A DNA stretch of 64,000 nucleotides, from NCBI GenBank assembly GCA_023393115.1, contig JAEWMS010000026.1:52179-116178 (forward strand). Reading direction: 5' to 3'. This document shows positions 44,326-52,737 of this stretch, piece after piece. This DNA is from Bacillota bacterium (GTDB taxonomy: Bacteria; Bacillota; Clostridia; Acetivibrionales; DSM-1351). The notes beneath the pieces were generated by a model. It worked only from the letters and a program-made list of their open reading frames with translations, did no database searches and was not told the origin of the DNA. The translations under genes were made by a program, and so were the position numbers. Every line of letters begins with the position of its first letter. The stretch's first letter is position 1.

Positions 44326-45234
44326 TTACATTACTCTTCTTGCACCAATATACTTACCGCGGTATTCAGATAAAGTTTGAATAACAACTTGTTTATTCGA
44401 AGTAGAAGCATGTATAAACTTGCCTCCCCCTATATAAATACCCACATGGTCAATTGCGCCGGATGCTTTTCTTGAAGAAGCGTCAAAAAACAAAATGTCT
44501 CCTGCTTTTAATGAACTCTTTGATACTTTTACACCGTCAGAATACATACTTGCAGCAGAACTGTTTAGTTTTATTCCGAAATTCTTATAAACGTATCCAA
44601 CGAATCCCGAGCAATCAAAGCCTTTCGGGCTTTTTCCACCATAAACATATCGTACTCCAACAAACTTTTTAGCATAAGCGACAACTTCATTTGCATCTGA
44701 TACATCGTCATCTGAAACATCAGTATCTTCTGTTTCAATAGTTGTTGCTGTTGTTGAACGAGACGACTTTTGTTCGGTACTGGTAGCTGTAACAAACTTG
44801 GTGGCAACATAGCCGACCTTTGAATCTACCTTTACCTTGTGCCAACCTGAGAGAGTATCAAGAATTTCTACACTCGTTCCCTCACTTAGAGAATCAATAA
44901 CCTTGCCTGATGTGCTGGCAGTCTCTCTAAAATTAACACCGTTGGCATTAATTTTTCCCTTTGCAGTCAAAACTTTTATGTAGTCACTGCTTACCCAGCC
45001 TGTCTTTCCCTCAAAGGAAATCTTATACCAGTCATCAGACTTATCGACAATCGATACCCTTGCATTGGATAACTTTGTGATTATACCTGAAGAAGTATTA
45101 GGCTCTTCCCTTACATTTACTTGAGTTCCTACAATCTTTGCAGGCTGTGCTGCAGCCATAGCAACCGAGCAAATCAGTACAAGTGAAAAAGCAAAAATAC
45201 ATCCAACAAGTATCTTGCTGATCTTACCTGACAT
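44326..45234 (-). CDS. Secreted SH3b-NlpC/P60 cell-wall endopeptidase
   Basis: A 302-residue exported wall hydrolase. After a signal peptide (1-28) come two bacterial SH3 domains (about 30-92 and 95-152: VNVREEPNTSSG, GVNFRETASTSG), a Ser/Thr/Asp-rich linker (152-183), and a C-terminal NlpC/P60 domain (183-302). Catalytic Cys is in SPKGFDCSGFVGYVY, His in AIDHVGIYIGGGKFIHAS, with the third polar residue probably the following His/Ser. It probably cleaves D-Glu-Lys/DAP bonds in peptide stems. A c-di-AMP riboswitch and a consensus promoter lie upstream, so it is controlled by the osmotic/cell-wall second messenger, as in many Firmicutes. Confidence 0.95.
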   Translation of the reverse strand: MSGKISKILVGCIFAFSLVLICSVAMAAAQPAKIVGTQVNVREEPNTSSGIITKLSNARVSIVDKSDDWYKISFEGKTGWVSSDYIKVLTAKGKINANGVNFRETASTSGKVIDSLSEGTSVEILDTLSGWHKVKVDSKVGYVATKFVTATSTEQKSSRSTTATTIETEDTDVSDDDVSDANEVVAYAKKFVGVRYVYGGKSPKGFDCSGFVGYVYKNFGIKLNSSAASMYSDGVKVSKSSLKAGDILFFDASSRKASGAIDHVGIYIGGGKFIHASTSNKQVVIQTLSEYRGKYIGARRVM

Positions 45235-45246
45235 TGGCTCCTCCTA

Positions 45247-45362
45247 TAATTCGCTTCCGAAGTTAGCTGTCGGGCTCGGGCAATAGGACCTCCCTACCAT
45301 TTGCATGGACTCACCCCAATATTTTGGTTCCTCCGTACCTCTTTTCGAGGATTCAGCTATAT
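45247..45362 (-). promoter_or_regulatory. ydaO-yuaA c-di-AMP riboswitch
   Basis: On the minus strand the leader contains CGGAGGAACCA, GGGGTGAGTCC, GGTAGGG, and CCCGAGCCCGACAGCTAACT-TCGGAAGCG, which match the conserved core of the c-di-AMP aptamer (its CCCGAnCCCGnCAGCTAAC signature). The aptamer ends 3 nt before the AGGAGG ribosome site of the NlpC/P60 gene, without an intervening poly-T terminator. Confidence 0.95.
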
Positions 45363-45415
45363 TTAACTACAGAGTAAATAGAATATTTAGTGATATCGTT
45401 CTTTACTCCTTGACC

Positions 45416-45444
45416 ATTATATTAAATTTGTAACAGTTTGTCAA
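45416..45444 (-). promoter_or_regulatory. Consensus sigma-A promoter of the c-di-AMP riboswitch transcript
   Basis: On the minus strand TTGACA (45444-45439), a 17-bp spacer and TATAAT (45421-45416). Transcription would start about 45410, some 50 nt before the aptamer. Confidence 0.85.
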
Positions 45445-45500
45445 ACTTTTCGAAACAAAACAGCAATTTTTTGGTAATATTTTTGTAATATTCATATAAA

Positions 45501-46016
45501 CTATAGTAATTTGCACATAATCTGAACGGTTTCATTTAGTCTGACTTTTTCCTTTTTGGGTAAATCATTACATTCGTTGAATCCGCATTTCATCCAAAAA
45601 TTAATACCTGATACATTATTTCTGAAAACAGAAAGATATATTCTTTTTGAATGACATATTTTTTTCAAATAATCCTCAAGTAATTTTATTACCTTTTTAC
45701 CAAAGCCCTTTGATTGATAGGGGGTATCTATTATAAATGAGTTAATCCAAACAATATTATCCTTATCAATCACTATGCCTTTGATCATGCCGATTGTTTC
45801 TCCAGTATACAAGCGAATATCAAGGAAAAAGACGTTTTCTCTTTGAATAAACTGGGATATGTTATTCGAGAACTGGATATATTCGATTGGTTGAAAGATA
45901 CCGGTGGCATACTTAAAATCGTTGGAGTTTCTATATATGGAATATATCTTTCTGATACTTGTCTTATCTATACTTTTTATATAAAACAATTCATCATTAA
46001 TACAAATATTCAGCAT
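45501..46016 (-). CDS. GNAT-family N-acetyltransferase
   Basis: A 171-residue acetyltransferase-like protein. GNAT motif A is visible in FIIDTPYQSKGFGKKVIKLLEDYLKK, with the acetyl-CoA loop (Q-S-K-G-F-G-K), preceded by the substrate strand IKGIVIDKDNIVWINSF; motif B is in NNVSGINFWMKCGFNEC. Start with GGAGG 7 nt upstream. It is unusually AT-rich (many AAA, ATA and TTT codons) compared with its neighbours. It is a single gene before a divergent region of small genes. Acceptor unknown. Confidence 0.85.
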   Translation of the reverse strand: MLNICINDELFYIKSIDKTSIRKIYSIYRNSNDFKYATGIFQPIEYIQFSNNISQFIQRENVFFLDIRLYTGETIGMIKGIVIDKDNIVWINSFIIDTPYQSKGFGKKVIKLLEDYLKKICHSKRIYLSVFRNNVSGINFWMKCGFNECNDLPKKEKVRLNETVQIMCKLL

Positions 46017-46226
46017 ATTTCCTCCATCCCGATTTATTAATACATCATCGTGAACTAATCATATACCTTATTAGAATATAACACTTTATTGGATTATAAC
46101 AAATTTATTCATAAATTTGAATTTTAATTTAATTATTAGGAAATATTTGACATTTTTATGGATATTTATTATATTTATTCTTGTCGGATTCTTTCAAAGT
46201 TAAATTGGAATTAATGGAGAAAAAAT

Positions 46227-46463
46227 ATGTGTGAAGATCATGAGATATTTGACAAACAGCTTTTTGAATGCTGCGTTATTATGGTATCCATATTAATAAA
46301 ACAGTATGACAATAAAATGATAAATATAACTGATTTTATAACACATACAACAAATAAAATCAGTTATATCCTCAAATACGTTAATAATGAAACAAATACT
46401 GAAAAGAGAATTACAGCAGAAAATCTATTAAAAGAGTATGAAAAAATAATTGCAAAAAGTTAA
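46227..46463 (+). CDS. Small protein of unknown function
   Basis: A 78-residue, AT-rich, mainly helical protein (DKQLFECCVIMVSILIKQYDN, then KISYILKYVNNETNTEKRITAENLLKEYEKII), with a GGAG site 7 nt before ATG. Its stop overlaps the stop of the antiparallel Spo0E-like gene by 3-4 nt. I do not recognise a family; the tail-to-tail overlap with a sporulation phosphatase is its only functional hint. Confidence 0.55.
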   Translation: MCEDHEIFDKQLFECCVIMVSILIKQYDNKMINITDFITHTTNKISYILKYVNNETNTEKRITAENLLKEYEKIIAKS

Positions 46464-46615
46464 TCACAACTGTAATATTTAAGAATAAGCCTATCCAACC
46501 GTTTGCTTAACTTAAGTATATCGTGGTGAGCCCAAGGTTTGTTTTCCAACAAATTGTAAAGCTCTTCCTTTAGACATTCTACTTCTTTATTTAGTAGATA
46601 TCTGTTATTTTCCAT
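46460..46615 (-). CDS. Spo0E-like sporulation regulator (aspartyl-phosphate phosphatase)
   Basis: A 51-residue protein. It fits the Spo0E/YnzD-like fold: two short helices, with the motif ILKLSKRLDRLILKYY at residues 33-48 matching the family signature L-S-(Q/K)-x-L-D-x-(L/V)-I, in which the conserved Ser-x-x-L-D segment touches the phosphorylated Asp of Spo0A. A weak GGTGAT site lies before the ATG at 46615. Such proteins dephosphorylate Spo0A~P and delay sporulation. The gene is antiparallel and overlaps the 46227-46463 gene by 4 nt. The fold is well supported by pattern; the target is inferred. Confidence 0.8.
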   Translation of the reverse strand: MENNRYLLNKEVECLKEELYNLLENKPWAHHDILKLSKRLDRLILKYYSCD

Positions 46616-47016
46616 TATTTATCACCATTCTTTTCTTTTGTAAATTAATAACTTTTACATAATTTTACCATTTTTACTATATTAAGTAAATACTAAAATT
46701 CCATAAATCTACAAAATAAATAATGTTTATTATTGTTTATTTTTAATAACCTAATATGATTATTTGAATAATAAACATAAATATTCTCATTTACATTGTT
46801 AATGATATCCATGGTTAGGGATGAAACCAAACATATTTAGAAATTGTATATAATAATCAAGTTCCTCAGAAATAAAGGATAATTTTTCTGAAAATAAATA
46901 AAGGATATTTCGATAATTATATCGAATGTTTAATTTGGGAAAATTTTTGGATTACTCCATGTCATTCGCTCCGATTAATAATTTTTAGATAAAATATTAT
47001 GAAAGGATGTGTTATT
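46616..47016. other. AT-rich intergenic region before hppA
   Basis: About 400 bases without a gene. It includes a perfect 7-bp dyad TTCGATA-ATTA-TATCGAA (46909-46926) about 90 bp before hppA, and two copies of AAATAAAGGATA (about 46870 and 46897). No promoter could be fixed with confidence. Confidence 0.7.
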
Positions 47017-49290
47017 ATGTCTGGTCTAAGTAATGCAACAAGTTTTGAAATTATTGGTATATGGTGTGTACTATTAATTGCCTTTCTGGGATTGGGTTAT
47101 GCATTCATTCTTCGCCATCAGGTAATGAAGTATGACAAAGGCACAGAAAAAATGCAGGAAGTTTGGGGGGCAATCAAAGGCGGTGCCGATGCTTATTTGC
47201 GCCGACAGCTCAAATCTATTCTACCCCTTATTGCAGTTCTGACAGTTCTTCTTTTCTTCTCGGTTTACATTGTTCCTCCAAGTGATGAGGCAACAGAAAG
47301 ATTCTCTGAATTAAGCTCCGACCAAGTTAAAATTGTAATTGGTTTTGCCAGAGCCATTGCCTTTATTATGGGTGCAACCTTCTCCCTTATTGTAGGACAA
47401 TTTGGTATGAGAATGGCCGTCGAAGGAAATGTCCGCGTGGCTTCTGCATCCAGAAGGAGTTTTGGCGAGGCTTTGAAAATCGCATACAGAACAGGTACCA
47501 TTACAGGTATGCTAACTGACGGCTTAGGCTTACTTGGCGGAACACTGATTTTCATAATTTTAGGAATAGCTGCTCCTGATGCTTTATTAGGCTTTGGGTT
47601 CGGTGGTACACTTCTTGCTTTATTTATGAGGGTTGGCGGTGGAATTTATACCAAAGCGGCTGATGTTGGCGCTGACCTCGTCGGTAAGGTTGAGGCCGGA
47701 ATCCCTGAGGATGATCCTCGAAATGCTGCTGTTATAGCTGACCTTGTAGGTGATAACGTAGGCGACTGTGCCGGAATGGCGGCAGATATCTTTGAATCAT
47801 ATGAAGTTACCATTGTATCAGGATTAATTTTAGGACTTTCTTTATATGGTATTACAGGGGAGCTTAAATGGATAATATTCCCGTTGCTTGTAAGAGGTAT
47901 CGGAGTCCTTTCTTCAATTATAGGAACTTATCTTGTAAGAGGTTCAAAAAAAGGTGATGCCCTTGGCTCAATTAATAAGGGGTTCTATACTTCAGCAGTG
48001 ATCAGCCTGGCTTCCTTTGCCTTACTGGCTTTATTCTATATGAATGAATGGAGAGCATTTCTCTCAGTTGGTGTTGGTATTTTACTTGCTGTAGCACTTG
48101 ATGAAGTGACAAAGCATTTTACTGACACTAAGCACAGACCTGTTAAGGATATTGCCGGAGCATCAAAAACCGGATCTGCCACTCTTATCCTCCGTGGTCT
48201 TGCAGAAGGCTTTGAAAGTGCTGTATGGCAGACAGTTGTTATAGCTGTAACCATATTAAGCTCTATACTAATCTTCTGGGGACAGGATGTACACTTTGTT
48301 CTATATGGTGTTGCCATGACAGGTATCGGTATGCTCACATTGACAGGTAATAATGTTGCCATGGACTCCTTTGGTCCTATTGCAGACAACGCCAATGGTA
48401 TAGGAGAGCTTGCAGGCCTTGATAAGGATGCAAGAACTGTTATGGACAGCCTTGATGCAACCGGAAATACAACAAAAGCAATTACAAAGGGTGTCGCTAT
48501 AGGTTCAGCTGTTATTGCAGCAGTTTCATTGTTCGGTTCTTTCTTGACCGATGTATCAAAGATACAAATCGGTATGGGTGCTAAAGAAACCATTTTTGAT
48601 ACTGGTATCAGAGTCTCCAGTCCGACAGTATTTATTGGTATGCTAATTGGAGCCTGTATTCCATGGCTGTTCTCCTCTCTCATTATCAATTCAGTAACGA
48701 GAGCTGCTTCACTAATTGTCAATGAAGTAAGGCGTCAGTTCAAAATTCCGGGCCTGCTCCAAGGTAAAGTAAAGCCTGATTATCAGAAGGCAGTTGATAT
48801 ATGTACTGTTGCCGCCCAAAGAGAATTACTTGGTCTTGCAATAATCTCTGTGGTTTCCCCGTTATTTGTAGGAATCCTGCTTGGTGTTGAAGCCTTGGGT
48901 GGTTTCCTGGCCGGCGTCATAATTTCAGGTCAACTGCTGGCAGTTTTCATGGCCAACTCGGGTGGAGCCTGGGATAACGCTAAGAAAACCATTGAAGACG
49001 GTGCTCATGGCGGAAAAGGGTCAGAAAGTCACAAGGCTGCGGTTGTAGGAGACACTGTAGGAGATCCTCTCAAGGATACTGCAGGCCCTGCCCTCAATCC
49101 TATGATAAAGGTTATCAACCTTGTTTCACTTCTGGCAGCACCAATCCTGATTCAGTATAAGAGTACAGACCCTGGTATGCTGGTGGCACTTGGCCTAAGT
49201 GCAATTCTAATCGTTGGTGCAATAATTTATTCAAAGAACGGTGGCTTTAAGAAATCCAAAGCTGCGGACAGTAAAGATATTGCCGCATAG
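47017..49290 (+). CDS. hppA: Membrane-bound ion-pumping pyrophosphatase, probably K+-independent H+ type
   Basis: A 757-residue multi-spanning enzyme that couples pyrophosphate hydrolysis to ion transport. The PPi-binding motifs are typical: AADVGADLVGKVEAGIPEDDPRNAAVIADLVGDNVGDCAGMAADIFES (described by DDPRNAA and DNVGDCAGM), GPIADNANGIGE, and GDTVGDPLKDTAGPALNP near the end. At the position that separates K+-dependent (Ala) from K+-independent (Lys) types the sequence reads GNTTKAITKG, which fits the K+-independent class. The start at 47017 is preferred because AAAGGATG lies 8 nt upstream; an ATG at 46999 is possible. It stands alone as one transcript with a terminator. Confidence 0.96.
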   Translation: MSGLSNATSFEIIGIWCVLLIAFLGLGYAFILRHQVMKYDKGTEKMQEVWGAIKGGADAYLRRQLKSILPLIAVLTVLLFFSVYIVPPSDEATERFSELSSDQVKIVIGFARAIAFIMGATFSLIVGQFGMRMAVEGNVRVASASRRSFGEALKIAYRTGTITGMLTDGLGLLGGTLIFIILGIAAPDALLGFGFGGTLLALFMRVGGGIYTKAADVGADLVGKVEAGIPEDDPRNAAVIADLVGDNVGDCAGMAADIFESYEVTIVSGLILGLSLYGITGELKWIIFPLLVRGIGVLSSIIGTYLVRGSKKGDALGSINKGFYTSAVISLASFALLALFYMNEWRAFLSVGVGILLAVALDEVTKHFTDTKHRPVKDIAGASKTGSATLILRGLAEGFESAVWQTVVIAVTILSSILIFWGQDVHFVLYGVAMTGIGMLTLTGNNVAMDSFGPIADNANGIGELAGLDKDARTVMDSLDATGNTTKAITKGVAIGSAVIAAVSLFGSFLTDVSKIQIGMGAKETIFDTGIRVSSPTVFIGMLIGACIPWLFSSLIINSVTRAASLIVNEVRRQFKIPGLLQGKVKPDYQKAVDICTVAAQRELLGLAIISVVSPLFVGILLGVEALGGFLAGVIISGQLLAVFMANSGGAWDNAKKTIEDGAHGGKGSESHKAAVVGDTVGDPLKDTAGPALNPMIKVINLVSLLAAPILIQYKSTDPGMLVALGLSAILIVGAIIYSKNGGFKKSKAADSKDIAA

Positions 49291-49321
49291 TAATTTTGCT
49301 ATAGATAAATAACTTAACTAC

Positions 49322-49360
49322 AAAAAAGACAGATTTGGCATACAATTTCTGTCTTTTTTT
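49322..49360 (+). terminator. Terminator of hppA
   Basis: Stem AAAAAGACAGA (49322-49332) / TCTGTCTTTTT (49348-49358) with a T run after it, about 30 bp beyond the hppA stop. Confidence 0.9.
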
Positions 49361-49453
49361 CTTGTACTATAAATGAATAGCTTTTATACCTTTTTGCCAC
49401 AGCATGTACAAACGCCATAAACAAATATTGTTAATTTATACGATATAATATAG

Positions 49454-49477
49454 AATATAACAAGGCAATAGATGTCC
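49454..49477. repeat. 24-bp motif shared with 29271-29294 (copy 2)
   Basis: The stretch holding AACAAGGCAATAGATGTCC matches 29271-29294 at 22 of 24 positions. It lies about 80 bp upstream of the metY-like gene, on its coding strand. Confidence 0.5.
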
Positions 49478-49558
49478 ATTTGCGTTATACTATAGTGTTA
49501 TTCGATGTAATTTTTTATAGTTTTTAAGTCAGTATAAACATTAAAGGAGTGATTAATA

Positions 49559-50827
49559 ATGTCATGGAAAATAGAAACCAAGTGTCTCCAGGAAGGTTAT
49601 AAGCCCGGAAATGGAGAACCCCGTGTTTTACCAATTTATCAAAGTACTACATATAAATATGATTCTACTGAACACGTAGCAAAGTTATTTGATTTATCAG
49701 TAGACGGACATATGTATTCCAGAATAAGCAACCCCACCGTGGATTGCGTTGAAAAGAAGATTTCTGCTCTTGAAGGTGGCATTGGTGCGGTGTGTACCTC
49801 TTCCGGCCAGGCTGCTTCCCTGCTTTCTGTTTTAAATATCTGTAAGTCCGGTGAGCATATTGTCTGTTCAAGCACAATATACGGAGGTACCTTTAACCTT
49901 TTTGATAAAAGATTGAGGGAATTGGGAATAGATATAACATTTGTAAATCAGGACAGTTCAGACGAAGAAATACAAAAGGCCTTTCGCCCCAACACAAAAG
50001 CTTTATTCGGAGAATCCATCGCAAATCCTAAGATAAGCGTTCTGGATATTGAGAAATTTGCTCGGATTGCTCACAAAAATAGTGTGCCGCTGATAATAGA
50101 CAACACTTTTGCTACTCCAATGCTTTTAAGACCAATCGAATACGGTGCGGATATAGTAATTCACTCAACAACCAAATATATGGATGGGCACGCCATATGC
50201 ATCGGAGGAGTAATTGTCGATTCAGGCAATTTTGACTGGGAAAGCGGTAACTTCCCCGGCTTGACTCAACCGGATGAATCCTATCACGGTATGGTCTACA
50301 CAAGAGACTGCGGAAAAGCCGCATATATTACCAAGGCCAGAGTACAGCTTATAAGAGACTTCGGCTGCTATATGTCAGCCAATAACGCATTTTTATTAAA
50401 TCTGGGATTGGAAACACTCCATTTAAGAATGGAGCGCCACTGTAGAAATGCTGAAAAGGTTGCAGAGTTTCTTTCAGCAAATAATAAAATATTATCAGTA
50501 AGCTATCCATACCTTAAGGAGGATCCTTACCGTGTTCTGGCTCAAAAGTATCTCCCAAACGGCTGCAGCGGAGTTATTTCCGTCAGAATCAAGGGCGGTA
50601 GAGAGGGCGCAGTCAAGTTTATGGATAAGCTGAAACTGGCTGCAATAGTGGTTCATGTAGCCGATTGCAGAACGGCAGTACTCCACCCTGCCAGCTCGAC
50701 ACACAGACAATTGTCTGATGAACAGCTGGTACAGGCCGGAATTGATCCTGCATTGATAAGATTTTCTGTAGGTATCGAAAATGTTGACGATATCATTGAA
50801 GATATCCGTCAGGCCCTTGAGGATTAA
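49559..50827 (+). CDS. O-acetylhomoserine sulfhydrylase-like PLP enzyme
   Basis: A 422-residue Cys/Met-metabolism PLP enzyme of the MetY group. Family marks: TTYKYDST, YSRISNPTVDCVEKKI, the PLP ring contacts SSGQAASLLS, the PLP Asp in IDNTFATP, and the Schiff-base Lys in HSTTKYMDGH. The long inserts and C-terminal CRTAVLHPASSTHRQLS resemble O-acetylhomoserine aminocarboxypropyltransferase (MetY) more than cystathionine gamma-synthase. It joins sulfide or methanethiol to O-acetylhomoserine in methionine/homocysteine synthesis. Start with AAAGGAG. I see no S-box or T-box upstream, but the 24-bp motif is close by. Confidence 0.9.
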   Translation: MSWKIETKCLQEGYKPGNGEPRVLPIYQSTTYKYDSTEHVAKLFDLSVDGHMYSRISNPTVDCVEKKISALEGGIGAVCTSSGQAASLLSVLNICKSGEHIVCSSTIYGGTFNLFDKRLRELGIDITFVNQDSSDEEIQKAFRPNTKALFGESIANPKISVLDIEKFARIAHKNSVPLIIDNTFATPMLLRPIEYGADIVIHSTTKYMDGHAICIGGVIVDSGNFDWESGNFPGLTQPDESYHGMVYTRDCGKAAYITKARVQLIRDFGCYMSANNAFLLNLGLETLHLRMERHCRNAEKVAEFLSANNKILSVSYPYLKEDPYRVLAQKYLPNGCSGVISVRIKGGREGAVKFMDKLKLAAIVVHVADCRTAVLHPASSTHRQLSDEQLVQAGIDPALIRFSVGIENVDDIIEDIRQALED

Positions 50828-50891
50828 AAAAAGCCTAGGCTGATTCAATATATAATGATATAATTTAATAATAATGATGTACTGATATAGT

Positions 50892-50928
50892 AAAAAATAA
50901 GTTGCAATTAAATTGCAGCTTATTTTTT
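50892..50928 (+). terminator. Terminator between metY-like and rqcH
   Basis: An interrupted hairpin of AAAAAATAAG (50892-50901) and CTTATTTTTT (50919-50928) with an inner GCAAT / ATTGC stem, ending in a T run. An AGCCTAGGCT palindrome also lies just after the metY-like stop. Confidence 0.7.
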
Positions 50929-50952
50929 AAGATAAATAGGAGTAATACTAAA

Positions 50953-52716
50953 ATGCCCTTCGATGGAATTGTAACAAAATGCATTGTAAATGAATTAAAT
51001 TCTTTATTGGCCGGAGGCAGAGTTGACAAGGTATTCCAGCCTGAAGCCGATGAAATAGTTCTATTGATCCGTTCCAGGAGTCAGAATTATAGATTGGTTG
51101 CAAGTGCCAATGCTAATTATCCCCGCCTCCATATAACAGCTTCACAGAAAGAAAATCCACAAACTCCTCCGGTTTTCTGCATGCTTATGAGAAAACATCT
51201 GGCCGGTGGTAAACTGCTGGACATCAGTTTCCATGACTATGAGAGAGTTATCTCTATCAATATTGAATCGGTCAATGAGCTTGGTGACTTATCTGTTAAA
51301 AGAGTAGTTGTTGAAATAATGGGAAAGCACAGTAATATTATCTTACTTAATAGTGAAGATAAAATCATAGATTCGGTAAAGCATGTGGACAGTGATATAA
51401 GCAGTGTCAGAGAGGTTATGCCCGCAAGGCTTTATAACCTCCCTCCTGCACAGAACAAGGAGCTGCCGGAAGATGTAAACCCTGAAAAGATTTTTGAGCA
51501 TCCTTATGTTTCTGAGGCTAAAAATCTGGAAGGTTTAATATTAAACGTAATAAAAGGCTTCAGTCCTTACACCTGTCGTGAAATTTGTGCGGCTGCGGGA
51601 GTAGCTTCTAAAACACCGGTTCCCGCCTTATCTGATTCTGACAGAAAAAAAGTGGTTTCGGCTCTAAAGGATTATCTTCTTCAAATAATAAACAATACCT
51701 TTGAGCCAAGTATTATTTATCAGGATAAGAACTTTTTGAGGCCCGCGGATTTTTACTGTTTTTCTCCCAAGCAACCTGTAATTTCTAAGAAATATGAGCT
51801 TTTATCAGTAGCTTTAGACGAGTTCTACTCTCTCAGAGATACAAATGAGCGGCTTACACAGAAGATGGGCGATGTTGTTAAAGTAATAAAAAACAGTATT
51901 GACCGATGTGAAAAGAAAATTGCACTTTTCAATGATAAACTACGAGAGGTGTCTGATCGGGAAAAGCTTCAGCTTTATGGAGAATTAATTACTGCAAATA
52001 TATACTGCATCCCCACCGGCAGCAAAAGTGCGCGGGTTTTAAACTACTACAGTGAAAATGAAGAATATATTGATATCCCATTAAATGAACATAAATCCGT
52101 TCAGGAGAATGCACAGAAATATTACAAGCAGTATGCAAAGGCAAAAAGTACTCACTTAAATGTAACCCAACAGCTTAAGGACACAATAGCCGAACTTGAA
52201 TATCTCCAAAGTGTTCAAATAATGCTGGAGAATTGCAGCAGCAGACAGGAAATCGACGAAGTAAGGCAGGAATTAATAGACCAGGGTTATATAAGGGCTT
52301 CTGCCAGAAATGCGAAAAAGAAGCAGGATAAGCCCTCTTCCCCGCTGGAATATACATCCAGTGACGGCTTTCAAATTTTTGTTGGCAAAAATAACAAGCA
52401 AAATGACTTATTGACTTTAAAACAGGCTGCTTCATATGATATTTGGCTTCATACAAAAGATGCTCCAGGGTCCCATGTTATAATAAGAACTGAACGTCGT
52501 GAGGTTCCTGATTCAACCCTACTTGAGGCGTCTATTCTGGCAGCATACCACAGCAGTGCAAAAATGTCCTATAATGTTCCTGTGGATTATACAATTGTTA
52601 AAAATGTAAAAAAGCCAAGTGGTGCAAAACCCGGTATGGTAATTTATGAAAGCTTTAAAACTATTTATGTAACACCTGAAGAAGATAAAGTTTATAAAAT
52701 TCAACATAAACAATAA
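50953..52716 (+). CDS. rqcH: Rqc2/RqcH-family ribosome quality control protein (NFACT)
   Basis: A 587-residue RqcH (also named FbpA, fibronectin-binding protein). It binds obstructed large ribosomal subunits and adds Ala tails to stalled nascent chains in bacteria. NFACT-N starts the protein (MPFDGIVTKCIVNEL); conserved LLAGGRVDKVFQP and HKSV parts follow. The middle has helix-hairpin-helix and coiled-coil segments, and the C-terminus is NFACT-R with DIWLHTKDAPGSHVII. The start at 50953 matches the family N-terminus (TAGGAG upstream). It is downstream of metY-like, separated by a terminator. Confidence 0.95.
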   Translation: MPFDGIVTKCIVNELNSLLAGGRVDKVFQPEADEIVLLIRSRSQNYRLVASANANYPRLHITASQKENPQTPPVFCMLMRKHLAGGKLLDISFHDYERVISINIESVNELGDLSVKRVVVEIMGKHSNIILLNSEDKIIDSVKHVDSDISSVREVMPARLYNLPPAQNKELPEDVNPEKIFEHPYVSEAKNLEGLILNVIKGFSPYTCREICAAAGVASKTPVPALSDSDRKKVVSALKDYLLQIINNTFEPSIIYQDKNFLRPADFYCFSPKQPVISKKYELLSVALDEFYSLRDTNERLTQKMGDVVKVIKNSIDRCEKKIALFNDKLREVSDREKLQLYGELITANIYCIPTGSKSARVLNYYSENEEYIDIPLNEHKSVQENAQKYYKQYAKAKSTHLNVTQQLKDTIAELEYLQSVQIMLENCSSRQEIDEVRQELIDQGYIRASARNAKKKQDKPSSPLEYTSSDGFQIFVGKNNKQNDLLTLKQAASYDIWLHTKDAPGSHVIIRTERREVPDSTLLEASILAAYHSSAKMSYNVPVDYTIVKNVKKPSGAKPGMVIYESFKTIYVTPEEDKVYKIQHKQ

Positions 52717-52737
52717 TTAATGATTGGGGGAATTATA

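Noticed and set aside
46909..46926. Dyad TTCGATA...TATCGAA as an hppA operator
   Set aside because: It is a clean palindrome, but AT-rich dyads are frequent here and no regulator or promoter could be tied to it, so it is only noted in the intergenic entry.
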